Shown here: positions 1-6,369 of the stretch, one piece after another | Position numbering within the stretch: position 1 is the first letter of the stretch | Layout: each line of letters begins with the position of its first letter | DNA from: an uncultured Prevotella sp. | GTDB lineage: Bacteria; Bacteroidota; Bacteroidia; Bacteroidales; Bacteroidaceae | Assembly (NCBI GenBank): GCA_937880835.1 | Contig: CALGRN010000012.1 | Coordinates: 1 to 6,369, forward strand | DNA length: 6,369 nt | Direction: 5' to 3' | Program-made: the position numbers and the translations under genes | The notes under the pieces: model-generated | Database searches by the model: none | Seen by the model: only the letters and a program-made list of their open reading frames with translations | Told to the model about the DNA's origin: nothing

Positions 1-778
1 TAGTAGGAAGATTGTCATAATAATGAGTAGAAGCGAGCTTAACGGTAAGAAGATTTTTCTCGGCAGATGTTCCTCCGATGACAAAAGCGATATGATAAGG
101 CGGACAAGCTGCTGTTCCGAGCGATTTCATCTTATCTACAAGGAAAGGAACAAGGCTCTGCTTGTTGAGCAACGCTTTTGTTTCCTGATACAGATATGTC
201 TTGTTTGCCGAGCCGCCTCCTTTGGTAACGAGCAGAAAACGATACTCATCGCCTTCGGTTGCTTCTATGTCTATCTGTGCAGGAAGATTGCAACGAGTGT
301 TCACTTCATCATACATCGTGAGCGGAGCGTTTTGCGAATAACGCAGGTTTTCTGTCGTATAGAGATTGTAAACTCCTCTTGACAGTGCTTCTTCGTCGCA
401 AAAATCTGTCCAAACACGTTGTCCTTTTTCACCATGTATTATAGCTGTACCGGTGTCTTGACATACCGGCAACTGTCCCTTGCAAGCCACTTCGGCATTG
501 CGAAGGAATGAAAGAGCAACGTATTTGTCATTATCAGATGCTTCGTCATCGTGCAAGATTTTGGCAACTTGCTCGTTATGAGAGCGTCGAAGCATGAAGT
601 TGACATCATAGAAAGCTTGTTGCGCCATAAGCGTAAGAGCATCGGGAGAAACTTTAAGTATTTGTTTCCCTTCAAATTCCGTTGTTGATACTCCTTCTTT
701 CGTAAGCAGATAATACTCTGTTTTGTCTTCCCCTGTCTGAAACATGGGGGCATACTTAAATTCAGGTGTTTTTGTCAT
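1..778 (-). CDS. fumA: Class I (iron-sulfur) fumarate hydratase, N-terminal part; gene cut by the left window edge
   Basis: This is a cytoplasmic fumarase that interconverts fumarate and L-malate. In anaerobic Bacteroidales it serves mainly the reductive route from oxaloacetate to succinate. The ATG at 778-776 opens a frame with no stop down to base 2, giving 259 codons, about half of a normal class I enzyme (about 545 residues in E. coli FumA). Landmarks seen are EGKQILKVSP near residue 36, the cluster-ligand motif VCQDTGTAI with Cys106, NLRYSQNAPL near 144, KGGGSANKTYLYQETKALL near 186, and GTAACPPYHIAFVIGGTSAE near 221 with Cys225. The Cys106-Cys225 spacing of 119 equals that of the first two [4Fe-4S] ligands in E. 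coli FumA (Cys105, Cys224). The third ligand lies outside the window. The start is supported because FumA-like sequence (TEYYLLT) begins within 20 residues. There is no Shine-Dalgarno sequence. The symbol is by family resemblance; fumB would fit equally well. Confidence 0.96.
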   Translation of the reverse strand, partial: MTKTPEFKYAPMFQTGEDKTEYYLLTKEGVSTTEFEGKQILKVSPDALTLMAQQAFYDVNFMLRRSHNEQVAKILHDDEASDNDKYVALSFLRNAEVACKGQLPVCQDTGTAIIHGEKGQRVWTDFCDEEALSRGVYNLYTTENLRYSQNAPLTMYDEVNTRCNLPAQIDIEATEGDEYRFLLVTKGGGSANKTYLYQETKALLNKQSLVPFLVDKMKSLGTAACPPYHIAFVIGGTSAEKNLLTVKLASTHYYDNLPT

Positions 779-814
779 AAAGTTTATATCTTGTTGTTAA
801 AGTTGTTTTGTCTT

Positions 815-837
815 ATTTCTCTGAATGTCGGAGAAAT
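815..837 (-). promoter_or_regulatory. Small inverted repeat (7-bp stem, 9-base loop) upstream of the fumarase gene
   Basis: On the minus strand ATTTCTC (837-831) is followed by nine bases and then GAGAAAT (821-815), a perfect 7-bp complement. It lies 37 bases upstream of the fumarase ATG, so it would be a weak hairpin in the 5' leader if transcription starts before it, or an operator-like dyad. The stem is AT-rich and could be chance in this composition. The function is not known. Confidence 0.3.
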
Positions 838-855
838 TTCTTTTTTGTTCCCCTG

Positions 856-867
856 ACGTTTAAACGT
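856..867. promoter_or_regulatory. Perfect 12-bp palindrome, candidate operator/promoter element for the fumarase gene
   Basis: ACGTTTAAACGT reads identically on both strands. It sits between the presumed terminator of the M16 gene (stem ends at 877) and the fumarase start at 778. On the minus strand it overlaps TACGTTTA (868-861), one base off the Bacteroidetes -7 consensus TAnnTTTG. No TTTG occurs anywhere on the minus strand of this gap, so no clear -33 box supports the promoter. A dimeric regulator site is a reasonable inference from position and symmetry, but no regulator can be named. Confidence 0.35.
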
Positions 868-876
868 AATTAAAAC

Positions 877-917
877 ATTATAAGGGTAGTCCGTCATAAG
901 CAGACTACCCTTATAAT
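877..917 (-). terminator. Intrinsic terminator after the M16 peptidase gene
   Basis: ATTATAAGGGTAGTC (877-891) and GACTACCCTTATAAT (903-917) are perfect 15-bp complements around an 11-base loop. On the minus strand the stem starts one base after the TGA stop (921-919). It is followed by GTTTTAATTACG, a short, imperfect U-rich tail. The plus-strand side has no T tract, so the terminator faces leftward and would end the hflX-DUF4954-M16 transcript. The very long stem would also block 3' exonucleases. Confidence 0.8.
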
Positions 918-918
918 A

Positions 919-3822
919 TCAATAACCGAATATCTCTTCGGTAGATACGCGCTTAATGGGTGCAATCTTTTCCAGTGCTTTTATATCAAGGTTCTTTTCG
1001 TCACCGAGGATAAGATATTTGTAAGTTTTCTTAGCCATATTCTCTTTCTCGAACTTAACAATGTCTTCAAGAGTTATTGTAGGAAGAGTCTCATAAACCT
1101 TTTCCATGTAATCATAGTCGAAACCTAACTTCTTTGCACTATAATATGAAGAAAGTACTGAGAACTTGTTTACGCGTCTGCTCTGTAATGATTTCGTCAT
1201 GCTTTGTTTTGCAATGTCGAAAGCCGATTGCGATTGAGGCATGTTGTCAAGTATTCCGTTGAAGACATTGATACAATCCATCATCTTGTCATTCTGAGAT
1301 ATTATATATGTATAATAATATTCCGGATGATTCTTACGTTGAAGTGTAGCATAAGATGCCGCAGCACTGTAAGCAAGTCCGCGAGCTTCACGAAGCTCTT
1401 GGAAAACGATAGAATTCATTCCTCCACCGAAATATTCATTGAACAAATACTTCAATGCCATATCCTTAGGTTCAAATGTTTTGTTATCGTTGTGATACAT
1501 TACCATGTAAATATTCTTTGCATCATAAGGTGCAATAAGAATTTCGTTCTGTGGTGTTGGCTGTGTAGTGTATTCCTTTCCTTGTGGTACTTTCGCAAGC
1601 GTTTTAGGAGTTTTGTGAACCTTTGTGATAAGTGCGTCAAGTTCTTTTTCTGACATCGGACCATAATACATTATGGTATGCTCGTATCCTCTGAGTCTTT
1701 TCAGATTGTCAACGAGTTTCTGTGGGTCGAGCGAACGAAGTTTCTGCTCGTTGTAAATATTGCGAGAGGCATTGTAAGGACCATACATTCCGTAGTACAT
1801 AAGACGTCTGAAATTGGTTGCCTGCACAGCTTTATCGTCATTTACTTGTTTCAAATAAAGACCGAGACAACTCTCGTAAGATTCCTTATCTGCTTTTGCG
1901 TTGTTCAATAAATCTTCCAACAGGGCAAGAGCTTGCGGCATATTCTCGCTAAGACCTGTAAGATAGATATTTATTTCGTTATCTCCTACGTTTATAGAAT
2001 AATCGCATGCGAGCTTATAAAATTCTTTCTTTATCTGAGATAAGGTTTTCTTTGCAGTTCCGATATAGTTCAGATACATGCCCGCATAAGAGAAGTTCAG
2101 GTCGTCTTCATCGCCGAAGTCATATACAAAAGATAAGTTGAACAATCCGTCTTCCGTGTTCTTCTTATATAATACCGGTATGTTCTTCTTCGTTTTCGTA
2201 ACAGTCAGGTCTTTATTGAAATCAACAAAACGCGGTTGTATGGGTTGAACGTGAGAGTTCTTTATCTCTGCAAGGAATTCACTTTGCATGTCGCGGTTTG
2301 CCGGAATCGGTGTTATCTGAGGCTTTTCTATCTTCTTTTGTGTATTATCTATGCCCGTTTTCTTATAAACGCACACAAAGTTATCGTTAAGATATTTATT
2401 CGCGAAGGCGACCAACTGCTGCTTTGTCATCTTTGATTGACGTTCGAGCGTGTTAACGACATCACTCCATTTCTGACCATTTATAAATGCATCAACCATG
2501 AGAGATACTCGATTTCTGTTGTTGTTAAGCATCTTATAGTAGTTCAGTTTCTTGTTATTGATTACCGATTTCAATAAATCGTCGTCAAATTCACCACGTT
2601 TAAACTTGTCAAGTTCTCCGAGAATGAGTGATCTCAGTTCTTCCAAAGACTGATTATCTTTCGGATAACCGTAGATAATGAAAGCAGAATAATCATTCAA
2701 TCCATAACTATATGCACCTGCTGCACTTACCTTCAACTGTTGTTCGAGATTAGTTTCAAACAATCCTGCCTTTCCGTTTGCAAGCATCTCCGATATTACA
2801 TCGAGCGTATCGCACTGCATCTTGGACGCTCCGTCAAATCTCCAACCGAGCATTAAGTTCTCTGCTTCCTGTCCGATAACAGTCGTATCGGTAATTGCAG
2901 TTATTGCAGGTTGTTCTCCAAATGTAGGAGATGAAAGGTTGTCGCTTTTCTTCCAGCTGCCGAAATATTTGTCTATTATTGCAATAACTTCATCCGGATC
3001 GAAGTCGCCTGCCATACATATAGCCACGTTGTTAGGTACATAATAGCGATTGAAGTAGTTCTTTATGTTCACGATAGAAGGATTTTTAAGATGCTCTTGT
3101 GTTCCTATCGTGGTTTGAGTTCCATAAGGATGACTTGGGAAAAGCTTGCTGAAAAGAGCATTATGTTGCTTTCTTCCGTCATTCGACAACCCCATATTAT
3201 ACTCTTCATAAACAGCTTCAAGCTCTGTATGAAATCCTCTTATGACCATATTCATAAACCTGTCAGCCTGAATCTTAGCCCAATTCTCTATCTCATTAGA
3301 AGGAATGTTCTCCACATAGCATGTAACGTCGTTGCTTGTGTAAGCATTCGTTCCGCTGCTTCCTATGCTCGCCATAAGCTTGTCGTATTCATTCGGTATG
3401 AAATATTTTGCAGCAAGTTGTGAAAGACTGTCTATCTTATGATAGCATTCCTTTCGTTTTGCAGGATCTGTCAGACGGCGATACACTTCATAACGATTCT
3501 GGATAGAATCCAGCAATACCGCTTCCGCTTCATAATTGCTTGTTCCGAACGTCTTAGTTCCTTTAAACATTATATGCTCCAAGTAGTGCGCGAGCCCGGT
3601 CGTTTCTTCGGGATCGTTGCGTGAACCCGTACGTACGGCGATGTTAGCCTGCACTCTCGGCGTTTCTTTATTAACCGAAAGATACACTTTCAGTCCGTTT
3701 TCCAACTTGTAAATGCGTGTCTTCATCAAGTCACCATCTACCGTGTGATACTTGTAATCCTTAGCAGATACGCTCAGCCCGAACGTAATCAGCAAGGATG
3801 CTACAATAAATCTAATTCTCAT
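919..3822 (-). CDS. Exported M16-family zinc metallopeptidase (pitrilysin/insulinase-like), full-length two-half protein
   Basis: This is a predicted periplasmic zinc peptidase that degrades peptides inside a clam-shell chamber. The N-terminus is a Sec signal peptide: MRIR, a hydrophobic stretch, then SVSA before KD, with cleavage likely after residue 20. No lipobox cysteine is seen. The first M16 half has the inverted zinc motif HYLEH at residues 79-83 (His79, His83 ligands; Glu82 catalytic base). The third ligand is most likely Glu207, in ELEAVYEE. The second half aligns MYLNY (582-586) with HYLEH, so that site is lost, as is usual for the C-terminal half. It keeps a glycine-rich YFGGGMNS segment and the RGLAY Arg-Tyr pair near 814-818, which in M16 enzymes helps bind substrate. 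At 967 residues it matches fused two-half M16 proteins. The ATG at 3822 directly precedes the signal peptide. It lies 38 bases after the DUF4954 gene and ends at a strong terminator. The substrate is unknown. Confidence 0.95.
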   Translation of the reverse strand: MRIRFIVASLLITFGLSVSAKDYKYHTVDGDLMKTRIYKLENGLKVYLSVNKETPRVQANIAVRTGSRNDPEETTGLAHYLEHIMFKGTKTFGTSNYEAEAVLLDSIQNRYEVYRRLTDPAKRKECYHKIDSLSQLAAKYFIPNEYDKLMASIGSSGTNAYTSNDVTCYVENIPSNEIENWAKIQADRFMNMVIRGFHTELEAVYEEYNMGLSNDGRKQHNALFSKLFPSHPYGTQTTIGTQEHLKNPSIVNIKNYFNRYYVPNNVAICMAGDFDPDEVIAIIDKYFGSWKKSDNLSSPTFGEQPAITAITDTTVIGQEAENLMLGWRFDGASKMQCDTLDVISEMLANGKAGLFETNLEQQLKVSAAGAYSYGLNDYSAFIIYGYPKDNQSLEELRSLILGELDKFKRGEFDDDLLKSVINNKKLNYYKMLNNNRNRVSLMVDAFINGQKWSDVVNTLERQSKMTKQQLVAFANKYLNDNFVCVYKKTGIDNTQKKIEKPQITPIPANRDMQSEFLAEIKNSHVQPIQPRFVDFNKDLTVTKTKKNIPVLYKKNTEDGLFNLSFVYDFGDEDDLNFSYAGMYLNYIGTAKKTLSQIKKEFYKLACDYSINVGDNEINIYLTGLSENMPQALALLEDLLNNAKADKESYESCLGLYLKQVNDDKAVQATNFRRLMYYGMYGPYNASRNIYNEQKLRSLDPQKLVDNLKRLRGYEHTIMYYGPMSEKELDALITKVHKTPKTLAKVPQGKEYTTQPTPQNEILIAPYDAKNIYMVMYHNDNKTFEPKDMALKYLFNEYFGGGMNSIVFQELREARGLAYSAAASYATLQRKNHPEYYYTYIISQNDKMMDCINVFNGILDNMPQSQSAFDIAKQSMTKSLQSRRVNKFSVLSSYYSAKKLGFDYDYMEKVYETLPTITLEDIVKFEKENMAKKTYKYLILGDEKNLDIKALEKIAPIKRVSTEEIFGY

Positions 3823-3860
3823 AATATTAAAATTATATCTAAGTGTGTTATATATATGTG
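3823..3860 (-). other. AT-rich 38-base spacer between the DUF4954 and M16 genes
   Basis: The spacer contains no terminator-like stem, so read-through from the DUF4954 gene into the M16 gene is plausible. On the minus strand it holds a TATATATA tract and the run GATATAATTTTAATATT immediately before the M16 ATG, with no Shine-Dalgarno sequence. TAATTTTA resembles the Bacteroidetes -7 box TAnnTTTG at all but the last base. No TTTG -33 box is present, so an internal promoter is only a weak possibility. Confidence 0.4.
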
Positions 3861-5714
3861 TTAATTTTCAAAATCCGCTTCATGGTCGAGCTGTTCTATG
3901 AAGTTATCAAGCACTTCCTCCTGAACATCGCCCATTGCAAATTCTTTCTCTGCATCTTTTCTTATTTCCGCAATCCAAGCACGTCTTGCGGTTATATAGT
4001 CTTTCTTTATGCGCATCATGTTGCTTTCCGTTATGCTGTCAATGCCGTAATAATCGAGTATGAGACGATAAGTCCAAGCCCATTGATATTCACGATAATT
4101 ATCGTTGATTTCTTCAAATCTGTCGAGCACATCTTGTATTGTCTCTATCGTTCCGTCCTTGATTTCGTCTATCAAACGGTACTCTTCCGTTTCCGGCAGC
4201 AGCAGTCTTGCGAGGTCATTCCAACGTCCCAAACCTAATTTTGTACGTGGTATGCCGAATGTATTGTTTTTAATAACGCGTTTAAGAACTGCTCCCATGT
4301 ATATACGAAGTGCAATATCGTAATATTTAATTCCTTTACGAAGCGAGGTCGCATTTATCACATATTCGTGATAATTGTATGAAGACACGTTATCACCCGA
4401 AGCCTCCCGAAGCATTTCAAGTATCTTTTTGCCCTGCACTACTTCTCCGACAGAGAACGGACTTAACCAATCGAAATTGACAATACTTTTCTGACAACCT
4501 TGCGGACGCATGTCTCTTTTGGGCCATTTCCTTATGTCTCGATAAAGTCCGACAGTTGTTATGTTGCGTCCGGGTACAAGATACATGGTGTCTCCATATG
4601 CTATCAGATATGAGAAAGGAAGGTTACGAGTGTCAGGATGGTGCATCAGTTTACCGAAACACACAGAAAACGTACCGATATTTACAGGCATCAGAAGATA
4701 AGCACCACTTGCAGTCTTCGTTCCTCGTTCAAGAGTTCCATAGTGCATGGGGCCCATTTTGTATGCATGATTGCTAAAATTGGTTGCAGACCCTGCATTA
4801 TAGAAAGAGAATTGTCCTCCAATCAAGAGGCTGCTTTTATGATGACTGGCTGTGAACGGACCGCAAAATGCGGCACAAGCTTCACCGTTTGCCATGTAGT
4901 TATTTGCGAAAAATACACTGCCTGATGCTGTGAAACCATTGCTTATTTGGCAGGCTTCACCCACAAAACAGTCTTGCATCTTTACGCTGTTTATAATAGA
5001 CGAGCCGTTTGATATTATGGAGTTTTCGCATATAACGCCTGTTCCTATGTAAACACTTGCATCCGCCGTACTCTGAATAGTGCAGTCGCTAAGCCTCGAT
5101 GCACCGCTTATTTCGCAGTCGTCGAATATAACCGTGTTGGTAATTTCTTTCGTATTAACTATTTTCACATTGTTTCCTATCGTGCCTCTGTCAGGTGTTG
5201 TGCGTTCCAATTCCTCCTTTATAAGTCTCCTTATGGCATCTTTCAGAGCTTTATCTTCAAAGTGTTTCACCATAAAAGCAGCGAATTGGCTGTTCAGTTC
5301 GGGAAACATTATAAGATTGCCGTCACCCACTTCGTTGAGCACCGATATGATATTGCCGTTGCCGAATGTAGCTCCTTCAACGGTTTCCATAGTGCAGATG
5401 TTAGAAATATAGCAGTCGTTGCCTATCGTATAGTTGTTTATGAAATTGCCGATATTTTCTATAAGACAGTCATCGCCTACGATAACATTGCGCAATGTGG
5501 CGTTGTTTATGCCAGAATGTTTGAAGAATCCTTTGCTCACTTCCACGTCCTTTGTGAATGCTCCTATAAAAATATCTCCGTAAAGCATCACCCGATGCAG
5601 GAAGTTAGGTTTGAAACCATCTTTCACTTTAACCTTTTTCCAGTCTTCTGCCCAACAACTGTTCTCTTTGAGAACCTTTATTTCTTCTTCTTTTATTTGT
5701 CTGTAATCATTCAT
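3861..5714 (-). CDS. DUF4954-family protein: beta-helix (hexapeptide-like) body with helical C-terminal domain, function unknown
   Basis: I recognise this as the DUF4954 family, whose function has not been established. Residues 50-135 and 178-265 are runs of short imperfect repeats such as VIVGDDCLIEN, YTIGNDCYIS and VYIGTGVICENSII, typical of a left-handed parallel beta-helix as in sugar-nucleotide acyl- or nucleotidyltransferases. A helical, charged segment (about 140-175) interrupts the helix. The most distinctive block is residues 265-325, with CAAFCGPFTASHHKSSLLIG, NAGSATNFSNHAYKMGPMHYG and a cluster of His291, His292, His316 and His324. HH at 358-359 lies further on. This could be an active or metal site by analogy with catalytic histidines in hexapeptide transferases. 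Residues 415-617 look all-helical and rich in Glu, Asp, Tyr and Arg. There is no signal peptide or membrane segment, so it is probably cytoplasmic. The ATG at 5714 lies 9 bases after the hflX stop and is preceded by ATATAATTTT, not a Shine-Dalgarno sequence. Family membership is confident; any enzymatic role is inference. Confidence 0.9.
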   Translation of the reverse strand: MNDYRQIKEEEIKVLKENSCWAEDWKKVKVKDGFKPNFLHRVMLYGDIFIGAFTKDVEVSKGFFKHSGINNATLRNVIVGDDCLIENIGNFINNYTIGNDCYISNICTMETVEGATFGNGNIISVLNEVGDGNLIMFPELNSQFAAFMVKHFEDKALKDAIRRLIKEELERTTPDRGTIGNNVKIVNTKEITNTVIFDDCEISGASRLSDCTIQSTADASVYIGTGVICENSIISNGSSIINSVKMQDCFVGEACQISNGFTASGSVFFANNYMANGEACAAFCGPFTASHHKSSLLIGGQFSFYNAGSATNFSNHAYKMGPMHYGTLERGTKTASGAYLLMPVNIGTFSVCFGKLMHHPDTRNLPFSYLIAYGDTMYLVPGRNITTVGLYRDIRKWPKRDMRPQGCQKSIVNFDWLSPFSVGEVVQGKKILEMLREASGDNVSSYNYHEYVINATSLRKGIKYYDIALRIYMGAVLKRVIKNNTFGIPRTKLGLGRWNDLARLLLPETEEYRLIDEIKDGTIETIQDVLDRFEEINDNYREYQWAWTYRLILDYYGIDSITESNMMRIKKDYITARRAWIAEIRKDAEKEFAMGDVQEEVLDNFIEQLDHEADFEN

Positions 5715-5723
5715 AAAATTATA

Positions 5724-6369
5724 TTATTCTGTGGTGTAAAGAAAATCGTTATAAGGATATTTCTGCACATGAAGCTCGCGTGTCTTATCATAAAGCATTT
5801 TCCTAAACTCGTCTATGTTCTCCTTTTGCTTTGCCGAGATGAATATACAGTTATCATTCAGCTTTGCCATCCATGTCTTTTTAAGATCGCTTATAGTAAC
5901 GTTCTCGCGCGTAGGAGGCGTAAGATCGTCCGGTTCTTTGTCTATCCATCTGTAAGCGTCTATCTTGTTGAATATTATCATCGATGGTTTTTCCGAGCAA
6001 CCGAGTTCTTTGAGCGTACTTTCAACTATCCTTATCTGTTCCTCAAAGTCAGGATGCGATATGTCAACCACATGCAGCAGCAAGTCTGCTTCACGCACTT
6101 CGTCAAGCGTCGATTTAAAAGAATCGACAAGATCAGTGGGAAGTTTGCGAATGAAACCCACCGTGTCGGCAAGCAGAAACGGCAGATTTTCAATGACAAC
6201 CTTGCGCACGGTGGTGTCCAGAGTAGCAAAGAGCTTGTTCTCGGCAAACACTTCGCTCTTTGACAACATATTCATTATGGTGGATTTTCCTACGTTGGTA
6301 TATCCCACGAGAGCCACCCTTATGAGTCTGCCGCGATTTTTCCGTTGTGTGGTTTTCTGCTTGTCTATC
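5724..6369 (-). CDS. hflX: GTPase HflX, C-terminal half; gene cut by the right window edge
   Basis: HflX is a ribosome-associated GTPase that binds the 50S subunit and splits stalled or heat- and antibiotic-stressed ribosomes. The window holds 214 codons, about half of a typical protein of 400 or more residues. The 5' end lies beyond base 6369. The visible part begins with QRKNRGR, the end of the HflX-specific region, and runs straight into the G domain. By visible residue: G1 GYTNVGKS at 22-29, G2 in TLDTT at 49-53, G3 DTVGF at 68-72, G4 NKID at 134-137 and G5 SAK at 178-180. All five motifs are intact. DTVGFIRKLPTDLVDSFKST is a characteristic HflX signature. The frame continues upstream of the GTG at 6317, which is the internal Val of VALVGYTN and not a start. 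The stop is TAA (5726-5724), 9 bases before the DUF4954 start, which suggests co-transcription. Confidence 0.97.
   Translation of the reverse strand, partial: IDKQKTTQRKNRGRLIRVALVGYTNVGKSTIMNMLSKSEVFAENKLFATLDTTVRKVVIENLPFLLADTVGFIRKLPTDLVDSFKSTLDEVREADLLLHVVDISHPDFEEQIRIVESTLKELGCSEKPSMIIFNKIDAYRWIDKEPDDLTPPTRENVTISDLKKTWMAKLNDNCIFISAKQKENIDEFRKMLYDKTRELHVQKYPYNDFLYTTE

Noticed and set aside
23..382. A 119-codon plus-strand open frame at the left edge
   Set aside because: It is antisense to clearly conserved fumarase sequence and its translation resembles no family I know.
439..753. A 104-codon minus-strand open frame inside the fumarase gene
   Set aside because: It is in a different frame from the fumarase frame beginning at 778, which matches the family throughout. 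No frameshift is needed.
1204..1653. Plus-strand open frames (149 codons here and several smaller ones up to 3624) opposite the M16 gene
   Set aside because: All are antisense to a continuous conserved peptidase frame and give Cys/Ile/Phe-rich translations without motifs.
6032..6247. A 71-codon minus-strand open frame within hflX
   Set aside because: It is out of frame with the intact G-domain motifs, hence a shadow.
5262..6263. A 333-codon plus-strand open frame opposite the DUF4954 and hflX genes
   Set aside because: It spans two well-supported minus-strand genes, its translation is low-complexity and rich in Phe, Val, Ile, His and Cys with no domain, and it looks like a by-product of the opposite strand's codon use.
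6315..6317. GTG as a possible start codon for the HflX frame
   Set aside because: The frame continues upstream with HflX-like sequence (QRKNRGRLIR), and this GTG encodes the Val of the conserved VALVGYTN segment. The true start is outside the window.
1..6369. Possible defence island, CRISPR array, tRNA/rRNA, insertion sequence or phage remnant
   Set aside because: No regularly spaced repeats, transposase or integrase motifs, terminal inverted repeats or RNA gene signatures were seen. The four genes fill nearly all of the window.

Overview
The window looks like chromosomal core DNA from an anaerobic Bacteroidales bacterium, probably of the Prevotellaceae type; the genus is an inference. Supporting signs are an AT-rich composition (about 40% G+C by eye), no Shine-Dalgarno sequence before any of the three visible start codons, a DUF4954-family protein (best known from Bacteroidetes), and an oxygen-sensitive class I [4Fe-4S] fumarase. 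All four genes lie on the minus strand, so the window reads biologically from right to left. There are no RNA genes, mobile elements or CRISPR arrays, and I see no credible plus-strand gene.

In transcription order: the C-terminal half of the GTPase HflX (6369-5724, its start lies beyond the right edge); after 9 bases, a 617-residue DUF4954 protein (5714-3861) with a left-handed beta-helix-like body and a helical C-terminal domain; after 38 bases, a 967-residue exported M16 zinc peptidase (3822-919) with an intact HXXEH site in its first half and a degenerate copy in its second. A perfect 15-bp stem-loop begins one base after the M16 stop and probably ends this transcript. hflX, the DUF4954 gene and the M16 gene therefore look like one transcription unit, or its downstream end.

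A 140-base intergenic region follows (918-779). After the terminator it carries a perfect 12-bp palindrome and a 7-bp hairpin. The class I fumarase gene then starts at 778 and runs off the left edge with 259 codons visible. It probably has its own promoter.

Functionally, HflX rescues or splits stalled ribosomes under stress, the M16 protein degrades peptides in the periplasm, and the DUF4954 protein has no established function. Fumarase belongs to the reductive TCA branch that makes succinate in these anaerobes and is probably unrelated to the upstream operon. Nothing here looks like a defence system or mobile cassette. The most open items are the DUF4954 protein and the structured intergenic region before the fumarase gene.
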